64,000 bases of DNA from Gaiellasilicea sp963763755 (GCA_963763755.1 CAVXQE010000009.1:62001-126000); one strand, 5' to 3'; counted from the first letter of the stretch, positions 35,279-44,434 are shown. Notes: generated by a model from the sequence alone, not told the origin. A program made the numbers and translations.

Positions 35279-37112
35279 CTAGCCAGGAATCGCGAACGTG
35301 TAGAGGTCGGATCCGTACTTCACTTTCGTCTTCCCCGAGCCGGCAGCGATGCCGTTGCCGCCCGCGTAGACGGCGACGAACTGCTTGCCGTCGACCGTGT
35401 AGCTCATCGGCGGCGCCGCGACACTCGCGATCAGCTTGGGCGACGTCCAGAGCAGCTTGCCCGTGCGGTCGTCGTAGGCCTGGAGCGTCTGGTTGTTGCG
35501 GCCGACGAACACGAGACCGCCGGCGGTCGACATGATGCCGCTGTAGCACATGTCGCCAACCGGGAACGTCGCCGTCCAGACGCGCCGGTTCGTGCGCATG
35601 TTCATCGCCACGACCTTCCCGACGACCTTCAGGGCCGGGCTCCCCGGGGGCGCGAACAGACCCTCGATCTGGAAGAAGTTGCCGAGCGGCTTCAGCTTGC
35701 CGGCCTCCGCCTCCGGCAGCGCCTTCCAGGCACCCGCGCTGTCCTTCGAGCAGACGTACATGTAGCCGGTCTGCGAGCTGTAGCTCGACGGCGGCCAGTC
35801 GACGCCACCGAGCGGCTGCGGGTGCGAACGCCGTGTACTGCTTCTCGTTGTACGGCGTGTAGAGGCACCCGACCTTGACCGGCTTGCCGTCCGGAGCCTT
35901 CCACTTCGACCAGACGTCCTTGGGCGCGCACTGCATCGCGAACGGCTGGCCCTTCGGGATGGGCTGGGTCGGCCACGTGTGCTGCTCGCGAGACTGCGGC
36001 ACCTTCCGCTCCGGGATGCCGAGGATCGGCTTGCCGTTGCGGCGGTCGAGCAGGTAGATCCACCCCGTCTTGCCCATCGAGGCGATCGCCTTCCGGTCCT
36101 GACCCTTGATCTTGAGGTCGAAGAGCACGAGCGCGTTCGCCGCCGTGTCGTAGTCCCAGATGTCGTGGTGGACCGTCTGGTAGTGCCACCGGTACTTGCC
36201 GGTGTTCATGTTCAGCGCCACGACGGACTCCGTGAAGAGCTCCTGACCGGGACCCCGGACGTTGCCGTTGTACGGCACCGGGTTCCCGACGCCGACATAG
36301 ACGAGGCCGAGCGCCGGGTCGACGGAGAGCGGTGCCCAGACGGCGCCACCACCGACGTACGCGCGCTCCTTCGGCCACGTGTTGGCGCCGAGCTGGTTGC
36401 CGGTCGGGATCAGGTCGAACTTCCACTTGATCTGACCGGTCTTGGCGTCGAGGGCGAGGACCTTGCACGCTGCCCCGAAGTCACCACCGGATTCGCCGAT
36501 GATCAGCATCCCGTTGATGTAGGTCGGCGGGCTCGTGAAGAAGTACCCCTGCTTCCAGTCCCCGACCACCTTCTTCCACGCGACGCGGCCGGTCGCCTGG
36601 TCGAGACCGACGATCGCGCCGTCCGTCTGCGCCATGTACACCTTGCCGTCGCCGATGACGACTCCGCGGCTCGTCGGCAGGCCTGCCGAGAAGCCCTTCG
36701 GGTACTTCGGCTTGTAGTACCAGAGCCGCTCACCCGTGACGGCGTCGAACGCGTAGACGTTGCCCTTCATATCCGGCATGTACATCGTGCCGTTGTAGAC
36801 GACGGGCTCCGCCTCGGCGAAGGAGCCGGTGAAGTTCGGCTTGCCCTTCGTCGGGATGGCGACCCGCGTGTGCCACGCGATCTTGAGGTCCTTGACGTTG
36901 GCCTTGGTGATCGACGACAACGCCGAGTACTGCCGGTTGTAGATGTCACCGCGCGCGGTCGTCCAGTTGTCCGTTGGCTCCGCCGTGAGATCCGACGGCG
37001 TGAACGCCGGGATTGGTTCGATCGCGTGTTTCTCCGTCACCGCACTCCAAGCAACTGCCGTGACGACAGAGCCGACGACGAGAAGAACGAGTAGGGCGCG
37101 AATGCCCTTCAT
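35279..37112 (-). CDS. PQQ-dependent alcohol-dehydrogenase-like quinoprotein (one frame break)
   Basis: About 610 residues from ATG 37112 with an AGGAGGTGG site. Signal-anchor IRALLVLLVVGSVVTAVAWS. Propeller repeats such as VYAFDAVTGERLWYYKPKYP, VGLDQATGRVAWKKVVGDW and VLALDAKTGQIKWKFDL are clear. The active-site region reads GESGGDFGAACKV, VGNPVPYNGNVRGPGQELF and HHDIWDYDTAANALVLFDL, with the catalytic Asp in a DYD context. One break near 35825 is bridged to PQPLGGVDWPPSSYSSQTGY, and the protein ends GNGIAAGSGKTKVKYGSDLY plus a short tail. No CxxCH haem domain is fused, so electrons must leave to a separate carrier; the cupredoxin gene downstream fits. Confidence 0.86.
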
Positions 37113-37272
37113 CTCCACCTCCTGGGATGAATAGTGACCATGTCGTTCCGAGCCTTGAGCCTTGGCGTCAGCGGTGAATGGGTCGCGCTGGACGGCATCC
37201 GCAACCTTACGTAAACGGACGGCTCGTGCGCTAGTCTACGACCAAGATTTTTCGTCGAGGGAGGAACTGGGT
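37113..37272. promoter_or_regulatory. Divergent promoter region between two quinoprotein units
   Basis: 160 bases separate the minus-strand quinoprotein (start 37112) from the plus-strand cupredoxin-like gene (start 37273). It contains a perfect palindrome TTACGTAA at 37207-37214, a TAGTCT element at 37232-37237 that could be a plus-strand -10, and the plus ribosome site GGAGGAAC. TTACGTA recurs just upstream of moxR of module B (39054-39060). A shared regulator is possible but unproven. Confidence 0.4.
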
Positions 37273-37626
37273 GTGAAGAAGCGTCTGATTCTCGTCGTCG
37301 CCAGCCTGGCTGCCTCACTCGTCGTCGCCGCTCCGGCGATCCCCGCTGACCCGGCGACGACCTCCCCGGGTTACAACTTCACGATCACGGTGACGGTGAA
37401 GGACAACGGGGTCATCCTCAGCCGCTCGGTCGCGAAGCGCGGCTGGCGCGCACACTTTGTGATCGCGAACAGGGGAACGAAGCCGCACGTCTTCGACATC
37501 GGCGGTCTCAAGACCGCTCCGATCGCCCCCGGCAAGAAGGGCAAGCTCGGCGCCTTCCTCGATGACCGGGGGAAGTACCCGTACAAGGTCGATCGCAAGA
37601 TCCGCGGTTACTTCACCGTCGTCTAG
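37273..37626 (+). CDS. Secreted cupredoxin-like protein lacking the copper Cys
   Basis: 117 residues from GTG 37273 behind GAGGGAGGAACTGG. Signal peptide RLILVVASLAASLVVAAPAI. The body has the cupredoxin strand pattern (YNFTITVTVKDNGVILSRSV, WRAHFVIANRGTKPHVFDIG, APIAPGKKGKLGAFLDDRGK) and a lone His in KPHVF. The final loop reads YPYKVDRKIRGYF, with no Cys-His-Met, so a type-1 copper centre is unlikely. It may be a binding or scaffold protein for the quinoprotein encoded directly downstream. Confidence 0.65.
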   Translation: MKKRLILVVASLAASLVVAAPAIPADPATTSPGYNFTITVTVKDNGVILSRSVAKRGWRAHFVIANRGTKPHVFDIGGLKTAPIAPGKKGKLGAFLDDRGKYPYKVDRKIRGYFTVV

Positions 37627-39046
37627 CGGCCGGCGTGTCGGGATCGTCGCGGCGGCCTTCGCCGCGGCGCTCTCTCTGACGGCGTCCGCGTCCGCCGGCT
37701 GGGAGCAGCCCAACGGCGACCTGCGGGGCACGCGAGCGGTGGCGTCGACGATCACGGCGAGCACCGTGAGCGGTCTCCATGTGCGCTGGCGGTACCCGCT
37801 GACGCGCGGCTCGACCTTCGGGTCGTTCGCGTCGACCCCTCTCGTCGTGGGCTCGACAGTGTTCGTGCAGGACCTCAGCTCATCGGTGCACGCGCTCGAC
37901 CTTCGCGACGGGAAGCCCCGCTGGCACTACCTCGTTCAGGCTCCGAACGACGGCCCGAACGGCCTCGCGTACGCGGGCGGACGGATTCTCGGCGCAACCG
38001 ACACGCGCGCGTTCGCGCTCGACGCACGGACGGGCCGCAAGCTGTGGACCCGCAAGCTGACGAACAGCCACGAGCAGTTCATCGACGTCGCCCCGCTCGC
38101 CGCGCGCGGCCTCGTCTTCACCTCGACCGTCGGCTTCCCGCCGAGCGGGCGCGGCGCGCTGTATGCGCTCGACCAGCGCACGGGGAAGATCCGCTGGCGC
38201 TTCGAGACGATCCGCGATCCATGGCAGTTTCCCTCCGCCGGCGGCGGTGGCGCGTGGTACCCGCCCTCGCTCGCGCCTGACGGCCGCCTCTACTTCGGGA
38301 TCTCGAATCCCGGGCCCTGGGGCGGCTCGCCGGTGCGACCGAACGGCGGCATGTATCCGGGCCCGGTCCCCTACACCGACGCCCTGCTCGCGCTGACTGC
38401 GGCCACCGGGAAGCTCCTCTGGTACGACCAGGTGACGAAGCACGACGTGCGCGACTACGACCTCGAGGCCTCGCCGATCGTCGTCGGCCGTCGCGTCTAC
38501 GGCGCCGGCAAGGCGGGGCGCGTCGTCGCGTGGGACCGGATCACCGGCGCGCGGAGCTGGACGCAGGCGGTCGGCACGCACCTGCACGACCTCGGCCCGC
38601 TGCCGCCGAAGCCGGTGCTCGTCTGCCCAGGACTCTGGGGCGGAGTGCTGACGCCGATGGCGTACTCGGCCGGGCGCCTCTTCGTGCCCGTCGTGGAGCG
38701 CTGCATGCACGAGTCCTCGCTCGACCCTGCCTACCCGGCCGACCTGCGCGAGGGAGACGGGGTGATCTACGCGCTGTCGGCACGGACCGGACAGAAGCTG
38801 TGGTTCCGCCGGCTCGGCGCCCCCGCGACGGGCTGCGCGACCGTCGCGAGCGACGTCGTCTTCGCCCCGAGCCTCGACGGGCGGATCGTGGCGCTTGCCG
38901 CGCGGGACGGTCGCACTCTCTGGGAGACTCGCGCGAATGCAGGCATCAACGGTTGCCCGAGCGTGGCGCGGGGCCTGGTCATCGTCGGGGCCGGCGCACC
39001 GCGGCGCGCGGGAAGCACACCCGAGATCGTCGCCTACGGGCTCTAA
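37562..39046 (+). CDS. PQQ-type beta-propeller quinoprotein, 494 residues
   Basis: Read from ATG 37562, inside the end of the cupredoxin-like gene; no other start lies before the signal peptide (VGIVAAAFAAALSLTASASA), so the N-terminus could also hide a base error. Blades such as VHALDLRDGKPRWHYLVQAP, FALDARTGRKLWTRKL and LYALDQRTGKIRWRFETI are plain. The active-site-like part includes ISNPGPWGGSPVRPNGGMYP and KHDVRDYDLEASPIVVG. It is homologous throughout to the 516-residue protein at 51453-53003. It ends 27 bases before moxR of module B, on the same strand. Confidence 0.8.
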   Translation: MTGGSTRTRSIARSAVTSPSSSGRRVGIVAAAFAAALSLTASASAGWEQPNGDLRGTRAVASTITASTVSGLHVRWRYPLTRGSTFGSFASTPLVVGSTVFVQDLSSSVHALDLRDGKPRWHYLVQAPNDGPNGLAYAGGRILGATDTRAFALDARTGRKLWTRKLTNSHEQFIDVAPLAARGLVFTSTVGFPPSGRGALYALDQRTGKIRWRFETIRDPWQFPSAGGGGAWYPPSLAPDGRLYFGISNPGPWGGSPVRPNGGMYPGPVPYTDALLALTAATGKLLWYDQVTKHDVRDYDLEASPIVVGRRVYGAGKAGRVVAWDRITGARSWTQAVGTHLHDLGPLPPKPVLVCPGLWGGVLTPMAYSAGRLFVPVVERCMHESSLDPAYPADLREGDGVIYALSARTGQKLWFRRLGAPATGCATVASDVVFAPSLDGRIVALAARDGRTLWETRANAGINGCPSVARGLVIVGAGAPRRAGSTPEIVAYGL

Positions 39047-39059
39047 TTTTACGCTTACG

Positions 39060-39065
39060 TACAAT
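39060..39065 (+). promoter_or_regulatory. Possible -10 element for leaderless moxR (module B)
   Basis: TACAAT lies 9 bases before the ATG of moxR and there is no Shine-Dalgarno sequence in between. This spacing would start transcription at or next to the ATG, as in leaderless actinobacterial genes. The preceding TTACG repeats (39047-39060) have no good -35 consensus. Confidence 0.4.
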
Positions 39066-39073
39066 GCGCGCGA

Positions 39074-40099
39074 ATGAGCACTGAGGGCAACGAGCGGCTC
39101 AATCGCGCGAAGGCAACAGCCGACCGCCTCCTCGCGAACATCGAAACCGTCGTGCACGGGAAGACCGAGCGGATCAAGCTCGTGCTGGCGGCGCTCGCGT
39201 GTGGCGGCCACGTGCTCTTCGAGGACGTTCCCGGCACCGCGAAGACGGTCCTGGCGCGCGCGATCGCGGGCTCGATCGACGATGCGCAACCCTCGCGAGT
39301 CCAGTGCACGCCCGATCTGCAGCCGACGGACGTGACCGGCCTTTCCGTCTACAACCAGCAGACGCGTGACTTCGAGTTCCGCCCTGGGCCTGTCTTCGCG
39401 AACATCCTCCTCGTCGACGAGATCAACCGGGCGATGCCGAAGACGCAGGCCGCGCTCCTCGAGGCGATGGCCGAGCACCAGGTGACGGTCGACGGGGTCA
39501 CCCGCGCGCTGCCCGATCCGTTCCTCGTCATGGCGACGGAGAACCCGATCGAGCAGGAGGGTACGTTCCCGCTGCCCGAAGCCCAGCTCGACCGCTTCTT
39601 CCTCAAGACGGAGCTCGGCTACCCGAGCGTCGACGAAGAGATCGGCATCGTGCGCGAGCAGCGCGCGGGCCACCCGCTCGACGACCTGAAGCCAGTGGCA
39701 ACCCTCGACGAGGTCCGCGAGCTCGAGGGCGCCGTCGAGGACGTCTACACCGACGAACTGCTCCTCCGCTGGATCGTCGAGCTCGTCACGGTTACCCGTG
39801 AGCTCGACGAGGTTGCGCTCGGCGCCTCGGTCCGCGCCAGCCTCGCGCTCGAACGCACGGCACGGGCCTGGGCACTCCTCGACGGCCGCGAGTACGTGAC
39901 ACCAGAAGACGTCGAGTTGCTGTTCACACCGGTGGTTGCCCATCGCGTCGTCTTCACGCCGGCATTCGTCGCCGACAACCGCCTCGGCGGCCGTGACGCC
40001 GCGCTTCAGCGGTTCCGAGAGCTCGTGTTCGAACGGGTACCACGTCCGGAACCGACCGAGGAGCGCGAGCTGAAGGTCCTCAGCGGCCGATCGAGCTGA
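39074..40099 (+). CDS. moxR: MoxR-type AAA+ ATPase (module B, first gene)
   Basis: 341 residues, intact. Walker A FEDVPGTAKTVLARAIAG (residues about 49-66), RVQCTPDLQPTDVTGLSVYN, Walker B ILLVDEINRAMPKTQAALLE, sensor 1 LVMATENPIEQEGTFPLPEA, and a lid with LGASVRASLALERTARAWAL and REYVTPEDVELLFTPVVAHR. Nearly every motif repeats that of module A, but the N- and C-termini differ. It is followed after 1 base by DUF58. MoxR ATPases act as chaperones or activators of partner enzymes; by gene order this is MxaR-like. Confidence 0.92.
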   Translation: MSTEGNERLNRAKATADRLLANIETVVHGKTERIKLVLAALACGGHVLFEDVPGTAKTVLARAIAGSIDDAQPSRVQCTPDLQPTDVTGLSVYNQQTRDFEFRPGPVFANILLVDEINRAMPKTQAALLEAMAEHQVTVDGVTRALPDPFLVMATENPIEQEGTFPLPEAQLDRFFLKTELGYPSVDEEIGIVREQRAGHPLDDLKPVATLDEVRELEGAVEDVYTDELLLRWIVELVTVTRELDEVALGASVRASLALERTARAWALLDGREYVTPEDVELLFTPVVAHRVVFTPAFVADNRLGGRDAALQRFRELVFERVPRPEPTEERELKVLSGRSS

Positions 40100-40100
40100 C

Positions 40101-41057
40101 GTGACCGGCACGGCAGCGGCCCCGGTCCCTCTCTATCCGCGCCGTCGACTCCTGGGGGCGGCGTCGGGCGGGGCGACGAGCATCAGGCGCGGCGGACGCG
40201 CCGACGTGGCGAGCTCGCGGCCGTACCAGCCGGGCGACCATCTGCGCACGATCGACTGGAAGGCATCTGGACGCCTCTCCTCCGCATCCGGGCGGGATCA
40301 GTTCATCGTGCGCGAGCGATTCAACGAAGAGACGCCGGCCGTCGTGATCGTCGCCGACCGCCGCCCGGCGATGGCGCTCTATCCACCGGACTTGCCATGG
40401 CTGCACAAGCACGTCGCGCTGCACGAGGTTGCGCGCGTGCTCGTCGCGAGCGCGCTCAACCACCGCTCGCTGCTCGCCTACCTCGACTTTGCGGCGCACC
40501 GTGGCAGCCGGGCCGGTGAGCCGTTCTGGCAGCCACCGCGCGCGCATGCGAGCGTGTGGCGGGAAGGGCTCGCGGATCAGCTCGAGCGCTACCTCGCGGA
40601 CGATTTCGACGCGCCCGAGGACAACGTCACGCGCGCACTCGAATTCCTTCACACCGTCCAGAGCGCCGTGCCGATCGGCAGCTTCATCTTCGTCATCTCG
40701 GACTTCATCGCGCCGCCTGCGCAGGAGCTGTGGGCGCGCGCTGTCGTGAAAGGCTGGGACGTCGTTCCCGTGATCGTGCAGGACCCGACGTGGGAGCAGA
40801 GCTTTCCGCACATCGACGGCGTGCTCGTCGCGCTCGGTGACGCACACGGTGACGATCGCCGACATGTTCGCCTGTCGGGGAGCGAGGTCGAGGAACGTCG
40901 CAGGTTGAACGAGACGCGCCTCCAGACGCTGCGGCACGATTTTCTCCGACTCGGCCTCGATCCGGTCCTCGTCGGCGAGGCGGAGCCCGAACGCGTGCAC
41001 GCCGCACTCCTCGGGTGGGCACAGTCCAGGCTCGCAGCCGGCCGGAGAGCGGGTTGA
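40101..41057 (+). CDS. DUF58 domain protein, MxaS-like (module B, second gene)
   Basis: 318 residues from GTG 40101. It shows PLYPRRRLLGAASGGATSIR, VASSRPYQPGDHLRTIDWKA, GRDQFIVRERFNEETPAVVI, a degenerate VWA part (VADRRPAMALYPPDLPWLHK, SFIFVISDFIAPPAQELWAR) and VVPVIVQDPTWEQSFPHIDG. The last block is shared with module A (TPVVVQDPVWESSFPAVGG), confirming paralogy. It is soluble with no membrane helix. The stop overlaps the MxaA-like start as TTGA. Confidence 0.88.
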   Translation: MTGTAAAPVPLYPRRRLLGAASGGATSIRRGGRADVASSRPYQPGDHLRTIDWKASGRLSSASGRDQFIVRERFNEETPAVVIVADRRPAMALYPPDLPWLHKHVALHEVARVLVASALNHRSLLAYLDFAAHRGSRAGEPFWQPPRAHASVWREGLADQLERYLADDFDAPEDNVTRALEFLHTVQSAVPIGSFIFVISDFIAPPAQELWARAVVKGWDVVPVIVQDPTWEQSFPHIDGVLVALGDAHGDDRRHVRLSGSEVEERRRLNETRLQTLRHDFLRLGLDPVLVGEAEPERVHAALLGWAQSRLAAGRRAG

Positions 41058-41986
41058 CCGCCCTCCGCACTCGGGGTGAGCTGGCTGCGGTTGCGGTCGC
41101 CGTGCTTGCGGCGCTGGTGCTCCTGATCCTGACGTTCTTCGCTCACAGGTGGTGGACCGGCGAGGGCGGCTCGTATGCCCCTCCCCGCGCGATCGTCAGC
41201 GCGAGCGTCACGCCGGCGCGGTCGCTCTTCGGCGAGGTGCTGACGGCTCGGGCGCGGATCGTCGTCGATCCAGCTCGTGTCGATGCGAAGCGGATCGGGC
41301 TCGCGACGACGTTCAAGCCGTACGGCGTGCGCCGCGAATCGCACCACATCTCCGGCGGCCCCGGACGTGCCGTCGTCGTCGATTTCGCCTACGAGCTGCA
41401 ATGCACCTCCCGCGAATGCCTGCCGAGAGGAGGCGGTCGCCCAGCCGCGGCAGAGGTCGTGCAGTTGCCAGCAGCGACGGCGACGCTCCCTCAACGTGGC
41501 GGCGGCAGCGTGCGACGCGCGGTCGTCTGGCCGGCCGTCGCGGTGCAATCGCGCCTGACCGCCGACGAGATCGGCCTCTCGACGCCGAAAGCCATCGCGA
41601 CGGCCGCGCCCGCCGCAGTCACCTGGCGCCTGCAGCCCGGCCGCCTCGCCGGGCTCTCCTTCGCTGTTGCGCTGCTGCTGACGCTGGCGGCGGCATGGCT
41701 CGTTGTGACCGTCGTCCGCCAAAATCTGCATCTCGTACGGACGCCGCGCATCCCGGCACATCTCACGCCTATCGACCGCGCGCTCGTGCTCGCGCAGCAC
41801 GCGGCAAAGAACGGCGAGGTGGACGAGAGCCGCAAGGCACTTCAGCGGCTCGCGATCGAGCTCCGGCGGCAGCAGGAGGAGTCCCAGGCCAAGGCAGCCG
41901 AGCGTCTTGCGTGGTCGGCCCCCGGTCCATCGCGCACAACCGTCGACGAACTGGCGGACTCGGTGAGGTCGAATGGCGCGCGCTGA
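41054..41986 (+). CDS. MxaA-like membrane protein (module B, third gene)
   Basis: 310 residues from TTG 41054. An N-terminal helix (LAAVAVAVLAALVLLILTFF) anchors an extracytoplasmic domain with ARSLFGEVLTARARIVVDPA and the paired-Cys block YELQCTSRECLPRGGGRPA. A second helix (GLSFAVALLLTLAAAWLVVT) precedes a cytoplasmic helical region (TPIDRALVLAQHAAKNGEVD, LQRLAIELRRQQEESQAKAA). The layout equals the third gene of module A. It overlaps the VWA gene by 14 bases. Confidence 0.75.
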   Translation: MTALRTRGELAAVAVAVLAALVLLILTFFAHRWWTGEGGSYAPPRAIVSASVTPARSLFGEVLTARARIVVDPARVDAKRIGLATTFKPYGVRRESHHISGGPGRAVVVDFAYELQCTSRECLPRGGGRPAAAEVVQLPAATATLPQRGGGSVRRAVVWPAVAVQSRLTADEIGLSTPKAIATAAPAAVTWRLQPGRLAGLSFAVALLLTLAAAWLVVTVVRQNLHLVRTPRIPAHLTPIDRALVLAQHAAKNGEVDESRKALQRLAIELRRQQEESQAKAAERLAWSAPGPSRTTVDELADSVRSNGAR

Positions 41987-42815
41987 TCGTCACGCCCTCC
42001 TGCTCGCGGATCGCGCCTCGTTCGATGCGGCCGCGCGGCGCGCACGCATCGTCCGCTTGTCGCTCGCCGCGCTTGTGCTGGCGGCGACCGTCGCCGCCTT
42101 CCTGGTCGCGCCCCGCACCCCCGGGCGAAAGTTCCTGCCCGCCGACACGACGGGCATCGTCGTGCTCGACGTCTCCTCCAGTGTCAAGCCGAGCACGTAC
42201 TTCCGCATCGAGCAGACACTCGCGACGATCGCCGCGACGCAGAGCCGGCTCGGGCTGGTTCTCTTCTCGGACGTGGCATACGAGGCGTTCCCTTCGGGGA
42301 CCGCAGCCGCTGAGCTGAAGCCGCTGTTGCGCTTCTTCGCGCCGCCGACCGGCAAGGTGGACGAGGCCGACGCGCAGCACGCACGGACTCCGTGGGATCA
42401 GTGGTTCTCCGCCGGGACGAAGATCTCGAACGGGTTGCTCCTCGCGCTGCGCATGCTCGACGAACAGCACGCCAAGCGCGCGGCGGTGATGCTGATCAGC
42501 GACCTGGCCGACGATCCGACCGATCTGACACGCCTGACCGATGCGGTGCTCGCGTTCCAGGACCGCAAGATCCCGCTCGAGATCGTGGCGCTCGAGCCGA
42601 CGCCGGCGAACGCCGACTTCTTCCGGCGGCTGCTCGGAGATGAAGCGATCTTCCAGGAGGCGAAGCTTCCGACCGGCGCGCAGGCGCGAGGGCAGCTCGA
42701 GCTGACCGGGACGTTCCCGATCGCGCTGGCCGTGCTCGCCGTGCTTTCGATCGGGTTGCTGACCGTGAACGTCTGGTGGACGGCGCCGCTGCGGTGGGGA
42801 CGGGAGGCGGCATGA
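41973..42815 (+). CDS. VWA-domain membrane protein, MxaC-like (module B, fourth gene)
   Basis: 280 residues. Helix LSLAALVLAATVAAFLVAP, then the VWA fold: GIVVLDVSSSVKPSTYFRIE (MIDAS DVSSS), LGLVLFSDVAYEAFPSGTAA, QWFSAGTKISNGLLLALRML and VMLISDLADDPTDLTRLTDA, and a C-terminal helix (IALAVLAVLSIGLLTVNVWW). All MIDAS positions (DxSxS, T, D) are kept, so metal-dependent ligand binding is expected. ATGA overlap with the next gene. Confidence 0.85.
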   Translation: MARADRHALLLADRASFDAAARRARIVRLSLAALVLAATVAAFLVAPRTPGRKFLPADTTGIVVLDVSSSVKPSTYFRIEQTLATIAATQSRLGLVLFSDVAYEAFPSGTAAAELKPLLRFFAPPTGKVDEADAQHARTPWDQWFSAGTKISNGLLLALRMLDEQHAKRAAVMLISDLADDPTDLTRLTDAVLAFQDRKIPLEIVALEPTPANADFFRRLLGDEAIFQEAKLPTGAQARGQLELTGTFPIALAVLAVLSIGLLTVNVWWTAPLRWGREAA

Positions 42816-43462
42816 TCCGCCGCCTGATCGCCGCCGGCGTCATGCTCGTCGTCGCCGTCTTCCTGGTGCTTCTGGCGCACGACGCGTGGCACTGGGAACA
42901 CGCGATGACCGACGCCGACTTCCGGGCCTCGCTCGGGCCAGTCTCACCAGCTGCGTGGGACGCGGACACGACCTTGCCTCATGGGTTTGCGCGGCGCCTG
43001 CTCGGAGTCGAAGACGACCTCGAGTACCGGGCGACCACGATGCGCGGCCTCGCGTTCGCGTCGAAGGAGGTCGATCCCAAGACGCTGAAGGAGCGTGCAG
43101 TCGTGGAGACCGCGCTGCAGCGGATCGCGGCCGACACGTCCGATCCGGAGCGGGCGAGCCTCTCAGCGGATCTCCTCGGCGTCCTCCGCTACACAGACCC
43201 GCCTTCCCCGGACCAGGTCGAGAGTGCGTACGAGGGCGACCAGTCGACTCCGACGACGCAGTTGACCCCAGAGCAGAGGGCGATGGCTCAGTTCCTCCTG
43301 GCAGTGCGGATCGATCCGAGCAACGAGAATGCGCAGCGAAACCTCGAGCTGATGCTGCGACAACCGCAGCCGCCCCCTCACAAGGGCGTCCCACAGGCCG
43401 GTGGCGGCGACCGCGCCGGCCGCAAGGGATCGGGCGCCCAGGATCCCGGGCACGGCTACTGA
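42812..43462 (+). CDS. MxaK-like membrane-anchored protein (module B, fifth gene)
   Basis: 216 residues from ATG 42812. Signal-anchor LIAAGVMLVVAVFLVLLAHD, then WHWEHAMTDADFRASLGPVS, a long loop, and a TPR-like end QFLLAVRIDPSNENAQRNLE with LMLRQPQ, finishing QDPGHGY. The C-terminus parallels that of the module A homologue (GTPGRGY). It is placed between the two VWA genes as mxaK is between mxaC and mxaL. No known catalytic residues. Confidence 0.72.
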   Translation: MIRRLIAAGVMLVVAVFLVLLAHDAWHWEHAMTDADFRASLGPVSPAAWDADTTLPHGFARRLLGVEDDLEYRATTMRGLAFASKEVDPKTLKERAVVETALQRIAADTSDPERASLSADLLGVLRYTDPPSPDQVESAYEGDQSTPTTQLTPEQRAMAQFLLAVRIDPSNENAQRNLELMLRQPQPPPHKGVPQAGGGDRAGRKGSGAQDPGHGY

Positions 43463-43465
43463 CGC

Positions 43466-44434
43466 TTGCAGCTGACGTTCCTCACACCCCTCGGCCTGCT
43501 GCTGGCCGTCGGCGCCGTCTTTCCGCTGGCCGCGCTTGCCCTCGGCGAGCTGCGCATCCGGCGCGCGCGGCAAGCGCTGAGCCTTCCGGCGCCACCGCGC
43601 CGTGGCTACGCGTCGACCGCGCTCGCAATCGCATCGGTCCCGATCCTGCTCGCGCTCGCGCTCGCGCAGCCGGTCTTGCGATCCGAGGAAAAGCAGCGTG
43701 TGCGCAGCGACGCCCAGGTCTTCTACGTCTTCGACACCTCGAACTCGATGCGGGCGTCGCGTGACCCTGGCGGCCCAACACGCCTCGACCGGGCCTTGGC
43801 GATCGCTCGACGCATGCAGCTCGACCTGCACGACGTCCCGTCTGGCGTCGCGACGATGACCGATCGCGTGCTTCCGAACATCTTCCCGACCGGGGACGAG
43901 CAACTCTTCACGGCTGCTCTGGCGGAGACGGTCGGCGTCGAGCGGCCGCCGCCGAAGGGATTCGAGGACCAGGCGACGACCTTCGCCGCCCTCGACACGC
44001 TGGCCGGTGACAACTTCTTCAGCGAAGGCATCAAGCACCGCCTGGTCGTACTGCTCACCGACGGCGAAACGTCGCCGTACTTCGCTGGGGATCTCCGCGA
44101 GTCGCTGCGCGCGCCGCCCCGGACGAACTTCGTCATTCTGCGCGTCGGCGGCCGGGACGAGCGCATCTGGGTCAACGCGAAGCTCGACCGCGGCTATCGC
44201 GCCGATCCGGGGGCGGCCCGCGCAACGGCAAGCCTCGCGCGCGTGGTGAACGGCCGCAGCTACAACGCGGGACAGGTCGCCGCAGCGACCCAGACGGCAA
44301 AGCGATTCCTCGGCACCGGACCCCTCGCGGGAGTGGGCCACGGCTTGCGCGCCATCGCCCTGGCCCCCTGGCTCGCGCTCGCGTCCCTCCTCCCGCTGCT
44401 CTGGTTGCTCTGGTCACGAAATCTCGCACCATGA
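43466..44434 (+). CDS. VWA-domain membrane protein, MxaL/BatA-like (module B, sixth gene)
   Basis: 322 residues from TTG 43466, 3 bases after the MxaK-like stop. Two N-terminal helices (LGLLLAVGAVFPLAALALGE, STALAIASVPILLALALAQP), VWA domain with MIDAS DTSNS (FYVFDTSNSMRASRDPGGPT), TDRVLPNIFPTGDEQLFTAA, RLVVLLTDGETSPYFAGDLR, and a C-terminal helix (IALAPWLALASLLPLLWLLW). Last gene of module B; a MerR gene follows 59 bases later. Confidence 0.83.
   Translation: MQLTFLTPLGLLLAVGAVFPLAALALGELRIRRARQALSLPAPPRRGYASTALAIASVPILLALALAQPVLRSEEKQRVRSDAQVFYVFDTSNSMRASRDPGGPTRLDRALAIARRMQLDLHDVPSGVATMTDRVLPNIFPTGDEQLFTAALAETVGVERPPPKGFEDQATTFAALDTLAGDNFFSEGIKHRLVVLLTDGETSPYFAGDLRESLRAPPRTNFVILRVGGRDERIWVNAKLDRGYRADPGAARATASLARVVNGRSYNAGQVAAATQTAKRFLGTGPLAGVGHGLRAIALAPWLALASLLPLLWLLWSRNLAP

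Noticed and set aside
37880..40111. 743-codon minus-strand open frame opposite the quinoprotein and moxR B
   Set aside because: It covers two unrelated plus-strand genes with clear motifs, so it is a shadow.
26724..44434. Classical methanol dehydrogenase operon (mxaFJGI)
   Set aside because: No large-subunit MxaF with the vicinal Cys pair, no MxaI, no cytochrome cL and no MxaJ are visible; only the accessory-type genes match.
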